Assembly (NCBI GenBank): GCA_051439375.1
Contig: JBFRWB010000224.1
Span: 1-40,113, forward strand
Reading direction: 5' to 3'
Length of the DNA: 40,113 nt
DNA from: JBGTGT01 sp051439375
Lineage (GTDB): Bacteria > Cyanobacteriota > Cyanobacteriia > Cyanobacteriales > Microcystaceae
Part shown: piece by piece, positions 24,007 to 33,005 of the stretch
Numbering within the stretch: position 1 is the first letter of the stretch
How the letters are laid out: each line of letters opens with the position of its first letter
Position numbers and translations under genes: made by a program
Notes under the pieces: generated by a model
Told to the model about the DNA's origin: nothing
Seen by the model: the letters and a program-made list of their open reading frames with translations, nothing else
Database searches by the model: none

Positions 24007-24020
24007 AGTACAAGGGTTTC
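24007..24020 (-). promoter_or_regulatory. LexA-box-like site upstream of recA
   Basis: AGTACAAGGGTTTC (plus-strand reading) fits the cyanobacterial LexA consensus RGTACNNNDGTWCB at all constrained positions but one (GTTT for GTWC). It is correctly placed 35-48 bases before the recA ATG. Confidence 0.5.
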
Positions 24021-24104
24021 GCTATTGTAACGTTTTTTTGGAGAAATAGGTTTGAATGTATCGATTTTGTTACCTTAAATCTGGCACTCAATCTCAACTA
24101 GGTG

Positions 24105-24446
24105 TTAAGCATCAGGGGTAGTCCGTTCCCCATCCTGTCTCATTAAATAGTCCATCACACACTCGATGCGATCAATGGCTGCCCGATTTGAGGCAATTTG
24201 TTCGCCCATCATTTTAATCACTTGGGTTAATTGAGCTTGAGATTCCATCATCTGGCGCATACTGTGGGCTAAATCTGCCTGATTTTGGATGGATAATCCT
24301 TGGGTATGAATGAGCTTTTCTTGTTGTTGTCCCATTTGTTCGACAACTTTTAATACCCCTTCTTGACAATTGAGTAACTTTTCTTGTTGTTGGGTGATGT
24401 GGTTTAAGGTCGGGTTGAGGGGGGAGATTGAATGATTAGAGTCCAT
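24105..24446 (-). CDS. Small coiled-coil hypothetical protein
   Basis: 113 residues. The centre is strongly heptad-patterned and Gln/Met-rich (HITQQQEKLLNCQEGVLKVVEQMGQQQEKLIHTQ, then MRQMMESQAQLTQVIKMMGEQIASN), and the C-terminus is polar. There are no catalytic motifs, signal peptide or membrane segment. It probably forms a parallel coiled coil. I do not recognise the family; short Gln-rich coiled-coil proteins of this kind are common in cyanobacteria. It lies between surE and recA on the same strand, with about 130-base gaps on both sides. Confidence 0.7.
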   Translation of the reverse strand: MDSNHSISPLNPTLNHITQQQEKLLNCQEGVLKVVEQMGQQQEKLIHTQGLSIQNQADLAHSMRQMMESQAQLTQVIKMMGEQIASNRAAIDRIECVMDYLMRQDGERTTPDA

Positions 24447-24581
24447 AAAAATAATAGTGACTTTGAGTACAGTTAATTGAGATTGTACACTTGAATGATG
24501 ATTTGAGCCAATCCTTCTGTTATATGTAATTCATTGATAAGTAGTGATAACTATTTATCAAAACTACCTATTAAACACTAC

Positions 24582-25430
24582 CTAATTTTGTCCCTCATCA
24601 TTATGAGAATTGCTATAAAATGACCAATCAGGTTGGGAAAGTAATTGAAAACTAGCCACATCTGTTAAATTGTAATGCAGGGGGGTAATGGTAATACAAT
24701 TCTGTTGAATTCCTTGTACATCTGTTGGAATATCCGAAGATAAACTACTATGTTCAGGTTGTTCTAAATCCTTAACAACTTCCCCTGCTAACCAATAGTA
24801 ACTTTTTCCCCGTGGATCTAAGCGTTGTTCAAAACTTTCTTCATAGCGACGTAACCCTTGTCGTGTCAGAAGAACCCCTGCAATTTCTGACTCAGCAACA
24901 GGGGGGACATTAACATTAAATAAAGTGGAATGGGGAAACGGTTTCTTTTGCCATTTTTGTAGAAAAGAACGGGCAAAATTAGCAGCCGGTTGAAAATTTC
25001 TGGCGGTGAAACTCGCTAAACTAATTGCCATACTGGGAATTCCTTCTATCATTCCCTCCATTGCTGCGGATACGGTTCCCGAATAAAGAATATCTGTGCC
25101 TAAATTTGAGCCATGATTAATCCCTGCGATGATAAAATGGGGACGTTGGCCTTTTAAGACCGAATGAAGGGCAAATTTCACACTATCGGCAGGTGTTCCT
25201 GAACAAGACCATGCAGTAACCTTGGGATGAAAGATATCCGCCACAGGTTCACCTCGAATGGGATGATGAAGGGTTAATCCATGACCCGTCGCAGAACGTT
25301 CCCCATCAGGACAGACAACGGTAACATGATGGCCAGCTTCAGTTAAAGTATTCGCAAGGGTTCGTACCCCAAGAGAAGAAATACCATCATCGTTGCTAAT
25401 TAATAAATTTAGAGGAGAAGAGGATGCCAT
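24582..25430 (-). CDS. surE: 5'/3'-nucleotidase SurE
   Basis: 282 residues. The metal-binding signature NDDG is at residues 13-16 (LLISNDDGISSLGV). The phosphate-site Ser is in ERSATGHGLTL, and the ligand Asn is in GINHGSNLGTDILYSGTVSAAMEG. Family members hydrolyse nucleoside 5'- and 3'-monophosphates and short polyphosphates. The protein is slightly longer than the bacterial average of about 250, with a polar C-terminal extension (SFYSNSHNDEGQN). Its start is about 100 bases from the divergent DUF6915-like gene. Confidence 0.93.
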   Translation of the reverse strand: MASSSPLNLLISNDDGISSLGVRTLANTLTEAGHHVTVVCPDGERSATGHGLTLHHPIRGEPVADIFHPKVTAWSCSGTPADSVKFALHSVLKGQRPHFIIAGINHGSNLGTDILYSGTVSAAMEGMIEGIPSMAISLASFTARNFQPAANFARSFLQKWQKKPFPHSTLFNVNVPPVAESEIAGVLLTRQGLRRYEESFEQRLDPRGKSYYWLAGEVVKDLEQPEHSSLSSDIPTDVQGIQQNCITITPLHYNLTDVASFQLLSQPDWSFYSNSHNDEGQN

Positions 25431-25534
25431 AATAGGAATTAGTTAAGAGTTGATAGTTAATATTTTAAATCTTATTGTCTCAACTTGCGATCGCTTTTTT
25501 TGCTAAACTTTCTAATTTTAATCTGAGAACAGTT

Positions 25535-26152
25535 ATGAACAGTATCATGCACTGTCGCATTTCGCAAAAATCTTGGGGTGGACAACTAGAAGATTACTAT
25601 CCAATTCATGATTTTATTGATAGCACGAAAATTCTTTGCAGTGATAGTCGTCATCGCATTTTACATACCCTATGGGGAGTGAAAACGGTGGTTATTCCTA
25701 TTTTTGGGCATACTTTAATTAATAGTGAGGGTAAAGAAATTGATATTAAGGATATGTGCGAACGAGACCATTTATTAGTAGATTATCATCATCAATTTAT
25801 CCCTACTTTAAATGATTTTGTCGTGGCTTTAGATAACATAGAAATAACCAAGTTATCTCAAAAAATCGAGCAATTTCATCGTGATTATGTACAAGATCCC
25901 CGTCTTTCTGAAATTATGTTATCTCCTTTAGCAGTGACAGGACAACTCAAATCTTTATTATTTACCCATAATAGCTGGTTTATCAATACAATCATCCCTA
26001 AAATAACCCATAAAACCCCTGTGATTACCAATTTTAGTCTTGCGCCTGCTGACTTTTTTAATATAATGAAATTTGAGCATTGGATGGATAATGGGTCTGC
26101 TTATCCGCCGAGTGCTAAACAGCTTGAAAAATTAAAGTTCTCAAGGCAATAA
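25535..26152 (+). CDS. DUF6915-like protein
   Basis: About 205 residues from the ATG at 25535. The frame is open to 25475, but the conserved part starts at MHCRISQKSWGG. The N-terminal half matches the DUF6915 pattern as I remember it: HCxxS...GG, EDYYPIHDFIDSTK, DSRHRILHTLWGV, then FGHTLINSEGKEI. It has many conserved His/Asp residues that could bind metal. Residues 105-205 are a separate C-terminal part with no recognised domain. Function unknown. It faces away from surE and is followed by another hypothetical gene 67 bases downstream. Confidence 0.7.
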   Translation: MNSIMHCRISQKSWGGQLEDYYPIHDFIDSTKILCSDSRHRILHTLWGVKTVVIPIFGHTLINSEGKEIDIKDMCERDHLLVDYHHQFIPTLNDFVVALDNIEITKLSQKIEQFHRDYVQDPRLSEIMLSPLAVTGQLKSLLFTHNSWFINTIIPKITHKTPVITNFSLAPADFFNIMKFEHWMDNGSAYPPSAKQLEKLKFSRQ

Positions 26153-26219
26153 ATCAATGATATACTATAAGTACAAATGATTTAATTCTGTTGCTTTCTA
26201 CCTAACACTATCTAGACCT

Positions 26220-26984
26220 ATGACTCATCCAACTTATGTGATTAAAAACTATCAATTTGGCTACAACGACGAATATTTTTATGTTTGTGGTAGTAATATT
26301 CACAGTACATTTACCAACTTAGAAGAAGCCCAAAAAAACTATCGACAACTTGAAGTTAAAGCGGCTCGTTCCATGAATTACCTAGACGAATTTGAGAGTA
26401 TTTTTGACGGCTCTGAAGAATTTGTTAAAAAAATAACTGACTTTATTTTTGAAAAAACAGGTGAACCCTTTGATCTCTATGATAGAGTTGATTTACCTTC
26501 TGCTTTATCAGACGAAGATGTTTTTACCTTGGTAGAAATGGCAAATATCCACAGCTATCAATTGCTTATTTTTGAAGATGAACCGAAATTTTATGCTTTG
26601 TGGTTACCACAAGCAAATCAATATTATATAGAGAGCGATGAATATTCTTCTAGTTTGGTTTATTATCCTTCTCAAGATGAATTATTAGGAAGTTTAGAGT
26701 ATTTAACTTATGATTGGCAAAAGCAGAAAATTCAAGGTGAATTGAACGAACTTAGTGAAACGCCTTTATTATTAGAGCAGTTGATTAATACCAATAAATC
26801 GATTAAGTATGATTCTAACCAAAAAAACTTAACCATTCATAGTTCAAAAGTGACTCCATACATTGAATTGAATGCTTTATTAAAACACCCTTTTTATGAA
26901 ATCAGAGAACTTAATTTACAGGAAGTCCTTGATATAGAAAAAGAACTAGCTGCTCAGTATCAAGATTATTACGATGAAGAATAA
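26220..26984 (+). CDS. Acidic conserved hypothetical protein
   Basis: 254 residues, strongly acidic and rich in Tyr and Glu (YNDEYFYVCGSNIHSTF at the start; AAQYQDYYDEE at the end). There is no membrane segment or signal peptide and no catalytic motif that I recognise. The middle (VDLPSALSDEDVFTLVEMANIHSYQLLIFEDEPKFYALW) looks like a soluble alpha/beta domain. It follows the DUF6915-like gene on the same strand with a 67-base gap, so co-transcription is possible. Composition and codon use look native. Confidence 0.75.
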   Translation: MTHPTYVIKNYQFGYNDEYFYVCGSNIHSTFTNLEEAQKNYRQLEVKAARSMNYLDEFESIFDGSEEFVKKITDFIFEKTGEPFDLYDRVDLPSALSDEDVFTLVEMANIHSYQLLIFEDEPKFYALWLPQANQYYIESDEYSSSLVYYPSQDELLGSLEYLTYDWQKQKIQGELNELSETPLLLEQLINTNKSIKYDSNQKNLTIHSSKVTPYIELNALLKHPFYEIRELNLQEVLDIEKELAAQYQDYYDEE

Positions 26985-27052
26985 GAATAAAGTCAGCCGA
27001 GGCTATGGCGATTATAAGAAATAATTAGTGGTAGGCTCTGCCTACCCTACAA

Positions 27053-27100
27053 TAAGCTGTTCATCATCTAAATTGCTAGGTGTATGAAGACCTTAGCTTA
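27053..27100. repeat. Short relative of the long direct repeat
   Basis: TAAGCTGTTCATCATC... through GTATGAAGACCTTAGCTTA shares its outer parts with the elements at 9937 and 14842 and has the same TAAGCT/AGCTTA ends, but lacks the inner 70-100 bases. It looks like an internally deleted copy of one family. Confidence 0.65.
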
Positions 27101-27176
27101 TCCGTTGCAAAATCAGTGTGAGTAAGTCAAAATGAGATGGGCTAAATGCTATGTTCTCCCCCTTATCTCAATCTAA

Positions 27177-28412
27177 GTGGTCAGTATGTCCAAAGATCCA
27201 GTAAAAAACAGTAACATTCAGCTAGATGTGATTCCACATGGAGCGAATGGTAATGGAACAGCCATAGATATCCCAATTAACCCGCTTTCTCCATCTGACG
27301 CTCAAATTCACCAAATTGTTCAACAGCTTAAAAACACCCTCGAAAACCATCAAGACGAACATCATATCATTGTCATCCAAGATTTTCCCGATCCTGATGC
27401 GCTGTCTAGTGCTTGGGCTTATCGACTGATTGCCGATCGCTACCAAATAAAATGTGATATTGTTTACTCTGGCACATTATCTCATCAAGAAAATATTGCC
27501 CTTGTTAAGTTAACCAATCTTCCCGCCAAAAGATGGGGAGTAAATACCCTAAAAGATAGAGATTTATCAATTTATCAAGGATTTATCCTCATTGATAACC
27601 AAGGAAATACCAGTCAATTAACAGAGTGGGTACGTCAGGCTGAAATTCCCCTCATTGCAGTGATCGATCATCATGCTAAACAAAAGGAGATTGAAGCAGA
27701 ATTTATCGATTTACGGCCTCATATTCGAGCAACGGCTACTATATTAACCCAATACTTACAAGCTGGCCTGATAGAATTGTCTAATAGTAATAATACCCAT
27801 GTTAAATGTGCCACTGCTTTGATGCACGGCTTGAGATCCGATACAAATGGATTACTTCAGGCGCAAGAACCTGAATTAATGGCAGCCGCCTATCTCAGTC
27901 GCTTGTATGACTCACAGTTGCTAAATGCAGTACTGCAATCTGCCCGATCCCGTCGAGTGATGGATGTGATCGAGCGATCGCTACAAAATCGCCTCATTCA
28001 AAATAGTTTTTCCCTTGCTGGGGTCGGTTATCTTCGTTATGATGACCGAGACGCTATCCCTCAAGCAGCCGATTTTTTAGTTACGGAAGAAAATATACAT
28101 ACAGCAGTTGTTTATGGCATTGTCCATGATGAAGGTAATGAAATTGAAGTGGTAATCGGTTCGTTAAGAACTAATAAATTAACCCTTGATCCCGATGAAT
28201 TCCTTAAAGAAGCGTTGGGACATGACATAAATGGGCGTTTTTTTGGAGGAGGAAGAGATATGGCTGGCGGTTTTGAAATTCCTATCGGATTTCTCGGTGG
28301 ATCGAACGATAACAGTGATTATACAAAATTAAAATGGGAAGTGTTTGATCGTCAAATTAAGCAAAAACTCTTACAACTCATTAATCCCGATGCCAATGTG
28401 ATTCACACTTAA
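27177..28412 (+). CDS. DHH-family phosphoesterase (NrnA/RecJ-like)
   Basis: 411 residues. After a roughly 55-residue polar N-terminus come the DHH metal-binding motifs: IVIQDFPDPDALSSAW (motif I), ILIDNQG (motif II) and VIDHHAKQ (motif III, DHH). The C-terminal DHHA1 domain ends with GRFFGGGRDMAGGFEIP, the substrate-binding glycine motif. Relatives degrade nano-RNA (oligoribonucleases), phosphoadenosine phosphate or cyclic dinucleotides; which applies here cannot be read from sequence. The start is GTG 27177 or, more likely, ATG 27186 (MSKDPVKNS). No nearby partner gene suggests the substrate. Confidence 0.88.
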   Translation: MVSMSKDPVKNSNIQLDVIPHGANGNGTAIDIPINPLSPSDAQIHQIVQQLKNTLENHQDEHHIIVIQDFPDPDALSSAWAYRLIADRYQIKCDIVYSGTLSHQENIALVKLTNLPAKRWGVNTLKDRDLSIYQGFILIDNQGNTSQLTEWVRQAEIPLIAVIDHHAKQKEIEAEFIDLRPHIRATATILTQYLQAGLIELSNSNNTHVKCATALMHGLRSDTNGLLQAQEPELMAAAYLSRLYDSQLLNAVLQSARSRRVMDVIERSLQNRLIQNSFSLAGVGYLRYDDRDAIPQAADFLVTEENIHTAVVYGIVHDEGNEIEVVIGSLRTNKLTLDPDEFLKEALGHDINGRFFGGGRDMAGGFEIPIGFLGGSNDNSDYTKLKWEVFDRQIKQKLLQLINPDANVIHT

Positions 28413-28491
28413 GTATTTTCTCGGAGAAACCGTAGGATTATTTAGGAGATTTTAAGAAAAATTAACGTTAAATCCCGTAGTTTCACGGATG

Positions 28492-28515
28492 ATAGGGGAG
28501 CGTAAATTTCCCTAT
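28492..28515. repeat. Hairpin element upstream of the 68-residue ORF
   Basis: ATAGGGGA...TCCCTAT inverted repeat containing GCGTAAATTTCCCTAT. A closely related hairpin lies just after the ORF at 28788-28816, so the small gene is flanked by two copies of one motif. Confidence 0.5.
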
Positions 28516-28557
28516 AGTGATCATAGAATCACTTACATATAGATAGGAAATTTAATT

Positions 28558-28764
28558 ATGAGGAACAGTCAACTCAACGCCATTTACAATCACGATCAAG
28601 ATAATTCAGTTTCTCCATTTTTCAGCGAAGACAGCTATTTTCTTCATCGAATGAGCGAACTTTGGGGAGAGGAGCTTTGGGAAGAGGTTAATCTCGAAAA
28701 ATCAGATTTTCTCACAACTAAACAACAACAAACTCCCGCTTCTTTATGCTATCTATCTGCCTAA
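28558..28764 (+). CDS. Small hypothetical protein (68 aa)
   Basis: Starts MRNSQLNAIYNHDQDN with a weak AGGAAA site about 9 bases before the ATG, and contains an acidic, Trp-rich centre (HRMSELWGEELWEEVNLEK). There is no membrane segment. The intergenic position, lack of overlap and ordinary codon use support a real small gene, but I know no homologue. It is flanked by related hairpins. Confidence 0.5.
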   Translation: MRNSQLNAIYNHDQDNSVSPFFSEDSYFLHRMSELWGEELWEEVNLEKSDFLTTKQQQTPASLCYLSA

Positions 28765-28787
28765 CCAGAAAACAGCTAACTTGATGG

Positions 28788-28816
28788 AGGGGAAATTAAC
28801 TCGCGTAAATTCCCCT
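28788..28816 (+). terminator. Hairpin after the 68-residue ORF
   Basis: AGGGGAAATTA and TAAATTCCCCT pair with one mismatch around ACTCGCG, 24 bases past the stop. There is no strong T-run. It may act as a bidirectional transcript end between the convergent small genes. Confidence 0.45.
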
Positions 28817-28838
28817 ATCTGTCTTGAATAGGCTAAAA

Positions 28839-29087
28839 CTAAAATCCTGTAAAACTGCGAAAAATATAACCAATAATAAAACCAATAATTAATGCCCAGA
28901 CTTGTCCTGTTTCGATAAATTTTCGCCATGAAGCTTGCATTTTTTCCAAAACTTGAGGATCTTCTATTTTTTGCCCTAAGATAGTCCCTATTTCTAGAGA
29001 TTGATCCCTCAAGGCATATACGGTGTCGTGCCACGAAACATGAACTAATCCATCAAGGGGTAAAGAAGTAATCTCTAATAGCATCAT
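28839..29087 (-). CDS. Small tail-anchored hypothetical membrane protein (82 aa)
   Basis: 82 residues. A soluble N-terminal part (LPLDGLVHVSWHDTVYALRDQSLEIG) is followed by an amphipathic stretch and a single C-terminal membrane helix (VWALIIGFIIGYIFRSF). This is the layout of a tail-anchored protein. I do not know the family name. It is convergent with the 68-residue gene and divergent from yidD. A competing frame on the same strand (28753-29034) lacks such structure. Confidence 0.7.
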   Translation of the reverse strand: MMLLEITSLPLDGLVHVSWHDTVYALRDQSLEIGTILGQKIEDPQVLEKMQASWRKFIETGQVWALIIGFIIGYIFRSFTGF

Positions 29088-29217
29088 AGTTAAGACTCCG
29101 AATTAAGACGTTACTCCGCAATTTTAGCGAATTTATTGCTTTAGAATCCCTAATTTTCTTTTTTGTTTCCGTAAGATAATCTCTTACAATGAAAGAAAGA
29201 AATAAGATTGGTTAGAT

Positions 29218-29457
29218 ATGAAAATTTTGATTATTTACCTAATTAAAGGCTATAGAATCTTTATATCGCCTTTATTTCCTCCTAGCTGTCGATTTACCCC
29301 TACTTGTTCTCAATATGCCCTAGAAGCTGTGAATCGATTTGGTGCAGTTAAGGGGAGTTGGCTGGCGATCAAACGAATTTTACGCTGTCATCCTTTTCAT
29401 CCGGGGGGATATGATCCCGTCCCCTCTTGTTGTGACACTGATACTGTAGATAGTTAA
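29218..29457 (+). CDS. yidD: Membrane protein insertion efficiency factor YidD
   Basis: 79 residues with the family core IKGYRIFISPLFPPSCRFTPTCSQYALEA and the C-terminal CHPFHPGGYDPVP, including the conserved cysteines. YidD is a peripheral inner-membrane protein thought to help YidC/SecYEG insertion. In many bacteria it neighbours rnpA and yidC; here it stands apart from them, about 65 bases before the carboxypeptidase gene. Confidence 0.95.
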   Translation: MKILIIYLIKGYRIFISPLFPPSCRFTPTCSQYALEAVNRFGAVKGSWLAIKRILRCHPFHPGGYDPVPSCCDTDTVDS

Positions 29458-29520
29458 AAGTAAACTTAACTCAGTTAATATATAGCAAAGAAACATTTAA
29501 GAACAGTTAAGGAGTGAACA

Positions 29521-30825
29521 ATGATGAACGGATTATTTATCGGTTTAATTGGATTTCTTGGTATATTTTCGGGAAATTCCCCAGATATGACCCCTATTTC
29601 TCCGACTGATTGGCAAACCGCTAAGATATTTGATGTTCCGACTGAACCCGATCCCACCGTAGAAGCAATTGTACAACGCTATTTAACCCGTTTAAGCCAG
29701 TTAGGGTTTGATCCGTCCCGTCAAGGGGTGTGGGTACAGAGTGAATGGGCGCAATTAGGAGCAAATGAAGCAAATATTCCTTTATCAGCCGCTTCCTTAA
29801 CTAAAATTGCCACATCCCTTGCTGCTTTGCAAAAATGGGGAACTGAGCATCGTTTTGAGACTCGCTTTTATACAACAGGAACCTTAGAAAATGGTGTCGT
29901 TTCAGGGGATTTAATCGTTGAAGGGGGAGATGATCCCTTATTTGTTTGGGAAGAAGCGATCGCAGTGGGTAATGCTTTAAATCGGTTAGGAATCAAAGAA
30001 ATTGAGGGGAATTTGATTTATGTTAATAACTTTGATATGAATTTCCAAGATGATCCCCAAAAATCTACAGAATTATTACAACTTGCCCTTAATTCTAACC
30101 GTTGGACTCCTTTAATTGAAGATGCTTATCAAAATTTACCCCCCGAAACCCCTCGTCCTCAAGTCTTGATTAAAGGAACAGTAAAATCAACTTTTTCCCT
30201 ACCAGATGATGCAATATTAAGTCTGCGTCATCAATCCCTAACTTTAGCAGAACTTCTCAAACAAATGAACATTTACAGTAATAATGTCATGTCTGAACAG
30301 TTAGCACAAGCGGTTGGTGGGGCGAAAGTAGTGGCTCGTACCGCAGCCGAAGCGGCCAAGGTTTCCCCCGATGAAATACAATTGATTAATGGATCAGGAT
30401 TAGGGGTAGAAAATCGCATTTCTCCCCATGGGGCTACTCAGATGTTAATGGCCTTAGAGGAAAAATTAAAAGATAATCCTATGTCTGTGGCGGATTTATT
30501 TCCCGTAGCAGGAAGAGATAAGAAGGGAACAATGCAATGGCGAGGGATTCCTCAAGGTGTTGCTGTAAAAACGGGGACATTAAACGAAGTCAGCGCATTA
30601 GCAGGGGTCATTCCCACCGAAGAACGAGGAGATGTTTGGTTTGCACTGATTAATTCAGGGAGTGGTTTGTTACGATTTCGAGCAGAACAAGACCGTTTTT
30701 TACAAGAATTAGCGAATCACTGGGAACTAACCCCCGAAGAAAACTTAAAGAGTCCAACCAGTGAGATTTTCTTAGGTGATCCTCAGCGTAATGGAGATGT
30801 AATTAGTCAAGCTGAATCCAATTAA
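29521..30825 (+). CDS. dacB: D-alanyl-D-alanine carboxypeptidase/endopeptidase (PBP4, peptidase S13)
   Basis: 434 residues with AAGGAG 6-7 bases before the ATG. An N-terminal hydrophobic stretch (GLFIGLIGFLGIFSG) is a signal peptide or anchor. The active-site motifs are SLTK (SAASLTKIA near residue 90), SNN (IYSNNVMSEQ) and KTG (VAVKTGTLNEVSALAG). S13 enzymes trim or cleave peptidoglycan peptides in the periplasm. It is shorter than the E. coli enzyme (about 477), so the inserted domains between the SxxK and SxN motifs are reduced. A MITE-like element follows the gene. Confidence 0.92.
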   Translation: MMNGLFIGLIGFLGIFSGNSPDMTPISPTDWQTAKIFDVPTEPDPTVEAIVQRYLTRLSQLGFDPSRQGVWVQSEWAQLGANEANIPLSAASLTKIATSLAALQKWGTEHRFETRFYTTGTLENGVVSGDLIVEGGDDPLFVWEEAIAVGNALNRLGIKEIEGNLIYVNNFDMNFQDDPQKSTELLQLALNSNRWTPLIEDAYQNLPPETPRPQVLIKGTVKSTFSLPDDAILSLRHQSLTLAELLKQMNIYSNNVMSEQLAQAVGGAKVVARTAAEAAKVSPDEIQLINGSGLGVENRISPHGATQMLMALEEKLKDNPMSVADLFPVAGRDKKGTMQWRGIPQGVAVKTGTLNEVSALAGVIPTEERGDVWFALINSGSGLLRFRAEQDRFLQELANHWELTPEENLKSPTSEIFLGDPQRNGDVISQAESN

Positions 30826-30840
30826 TTGAGGTGTTAGGTT

Positions 30841-30999
30841 GTATAGCCCTACGCAAAAACGTGTTTGACAGTTGAAAATTCTGAAACGCAGTCAGGGATT
30901 GCTTTTTAATTTTTTGTCTTGAGTGCGTCTTACATTCTGGGGAAACCCCAGAATTACGCACTCGCAATTTTGCATTTTTAATTGTGCGTAGCACTATAC
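30841..30999. mobile_element. MITE-like element with 15-bp terminal inverted repeats
   Basis: Ends GTATAGCCCTACGCA and TGCGTAGCACTATAC are inverted repeats (13 of 15 match). Inside, ATTCTGGGG/CCCCAGAAT (30934-30954, loop AAA) is nested in GAGTGCGT/ACGCACTC (30921-30963), forming a strong hairpin. There is no coding content. Size and structure are those of a non-autonomous element, and it occupies most of the gap between two converging genes. Confidence 0.65.
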
Positions 31000-31036
31000 C
31001 TCCTGCCTTCTGCCCCCTACCTTCTGCGTAGCGGGG

Positions 31037-32836
31037 CTAAGTTTTAGTATTTGATTTCGGTTTATAAGTCGATTTAACCTGTAACTCTTTCAATTGCTGA
31101 TTATCTACCGTAGAAGGTGCATCAGTTAACAAACAACTCGCTTGTTGTGTCTTAGGAAAAGCAATCACATCTCGTATTGAATCTTCCCCTGCGAGTAACA
31201 TTACTAAGCGATCGAGTCCATAAGCAATTCCACCGTGGGGAGGTGTTCCATATTCAAATGCTTCGAGGAGAAAGCCAAACTTACTATTCGCTTCTTCCGT
31301 TGATAGCCCAATGGTAGCAAACACTTGCTCTTGAATCTCTTTTTGATAAATCCGCCGACTTCCCCCCCCGATTTCAATCCCGTTATATACCAAATCGTAA
31401 GCAAGGGCGCGGGCAGTGGCTAAATCGTCTAAATCTTCAGGATTAGGGGCTGTAAAAGGATGGTGTAACGCTTCTAGACGTTTCTCGTCTGCATTCCACT
31501 CAAACATCGGAAAATCTGTAATCCACAGCAAATTAATCTGATGAGGATCAATTAACCCTAACTCTTCTCCCAAGACTAAGCGTAATCTTGACAGGGATTT
31601 ATTAACCGTGTCCGTGTCTCCTGCACCGAATAAAAGCAAATCGCCCGCTTTAGCCCCCGTTAACTTTAACAATTGCTCTTTTTGCTCCTCATTCAAGTTA
31701 TCTTTAATCGCACCAATAGTATCTAATTCCAGATTTTCCTTCACCCTAATATAAGCAATTCCCTTAGCCCCTGCTTCGGTGGCTTCTCGGAATAAATCTC
31801 CCCCCGGTTTAATGCGAACATTGGAAATAAGGTCATTTCCTTGGGGAATGGGTAGCACTTTGACCACACCCCCACTTTTAACCGCACCAGAGAAGACCTT
31901 AAAGCCACAATCTTTAACAATCTCCGACACAGTCACCAATTCTAAGCCGAAGCGAGTATCGGGTCGATCCACCCCATAGCGATCCATGGATTCTGCGTAG
32001 GTTAAACGGGGGAAAGGACGGGTCAGTTCAATATTTTTGACTGATTTGAAGATATGACAGACTAACGCTTCATTAAGCTCTAAAATTTCCTCTAAGGACA
32101 GGAAACTCATCTCCATATCCAACTGAGTAAATTCAGGTTGTCTATCAGCCCGTAAATCTTCATCACGGAAACACCGTGCAATTTGATAGTAGCGATCAAC
32201 CCCTGACACCATCAACAATTGCTTAAAGAGTTGGGGAGACTGGGGAAGCGCATACCATTGTCCCGCATTGGCACGGGAAGGAACAAGATAATCCCTTGCG
32301 CCTTCTGGGGTAGAACGGGTTAAAATCGGCGTTTCCACCTCCATAAACCCCTGTTCATCTTCTAAAAAGCGGCGTATGGCTTTAACAACCTCATGACGTA
32401 GGGTGAGGTTAGCCATCATTTTATTCCGTCTCAGGTCAAGATAACGGTACTTTAAACGAATATCTTCCCTTACTAACCCTGCATCCTCACTAGATATCAC
32501 AAAGGGTAACTGCTTACTTACCCCATTAAGCAATTCAATAGAATCAGCATAAATTTCGATTTCACCCGTAGAAACTTTAGGATTAATAGAATCAAGGGGT
32601 CTTTTACTAACTTTGCCCGTAATTTTAATCACATATTCACTGCGAAGCTTATCAGCAAGGGGATAAGATTGAGGCGTTTGTTGGGGATCACTAACAATTT
32701 GCACCACACCATAGCGATCGCGCAAATCAATAAAAATCACGCCACCGAGATCCCGTTGACGATCCACCCAACCACACAAGGTAACGATTTCTCCAATTTG
32801 AGACGGACTAAGTTCTCCGCAGTAATAAGTTCCCAT
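31037..32836 (-). CDS. aspS: Aspartate-tRNA ligase
   Basis: 599 residues, the bacterial type with an N-terminal OB-fold anticodon domain (GEIVTLCGWVDRQRDLGGVIFIDLRDR) and a class II core. Motif 2 appears as FRDEDLRADRQPEFTQLDMEMSF and motif 3 as GIAYGLDRLVMLLAG. A GAD insertion domain lies between about residues 285 and 420. It charges tRNA-Asp. Whether it is discriminating or also charges tRNA-Asn cannot be decided from sequence here. It is divergent from lexA, with a 170-base shared control region. Confidence 0.97.
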   Translation of the reverse strand: MGTYYCGELSPSQIGEIVTLCGWVDRQRDLGGVIFIDLRDRYGVVQIVSDPQQTPQSYPLADKLRSEYVIKITGKVSKRPLDSINPKVSTGEIEIYADSIELLNGVSKQLPFVISSEDAGLVREDIRLKYRYLDLRRNKMMANLTLRHEVVKAIRRFLEDEQGFMEVETPILTRSTPEGARDYLVPSRANAGQWYALPQSPQLFKQLLMVSGVDRYYQIARCFRDEDLRADRQPEFTQLDMEMSFLSLEEILELNEALVCHIFKSVKNIELTRPFPRLTYAESMDRYGVDRPDTRFGLELVTVSEIVKDCGFKVFSGAVKSGGVVKVLPIPQGNDLISNVRIKPGGDLFREATEAGAKGIAYIRVKENLELDTIGAIKDNLNEEQKEQLLKLTGAKAGDLLLFGAGDTDTVNKSLSRLRLVLGEELGLIDPHQINLLWITDFPMFEWNADEKRLEALHHPFTAPNPEDLDDLATARALAYDLVYNGIEIGGGSRRIYQKEIQEQVFATIGLSTEEANSKFGFLLEAFEYGTPPHGGIAYGLDRLVMLLAGEDSIRDVIAFPKTQQASCLLTDAPSTVDNQQLKELQVKSTYKPKSNTKT

Positions 32837-33005
32837 AGGTTTGACAAAACAAGAGATGCTGTATTATTTACAGTAATATTTTTTGCAGGGATTATCTCCC
32901 TAACAGACGCACTGCCCATTATGCCTTATTTTTTATTCTCCACAAACGAAAATCTTTGTAAACTTATTGACCTTTCCCTAGTATTAATGATTTAATATTA
33001 GTCTT

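Noticed and set aside
28753..29034. 93-codon minus-strand frame overlapping the 82-residue membrane protein
   Set aside because: Arg/Ser-rich, no structure; the overlapping frame has a clean tail-anchor layout and a better start.
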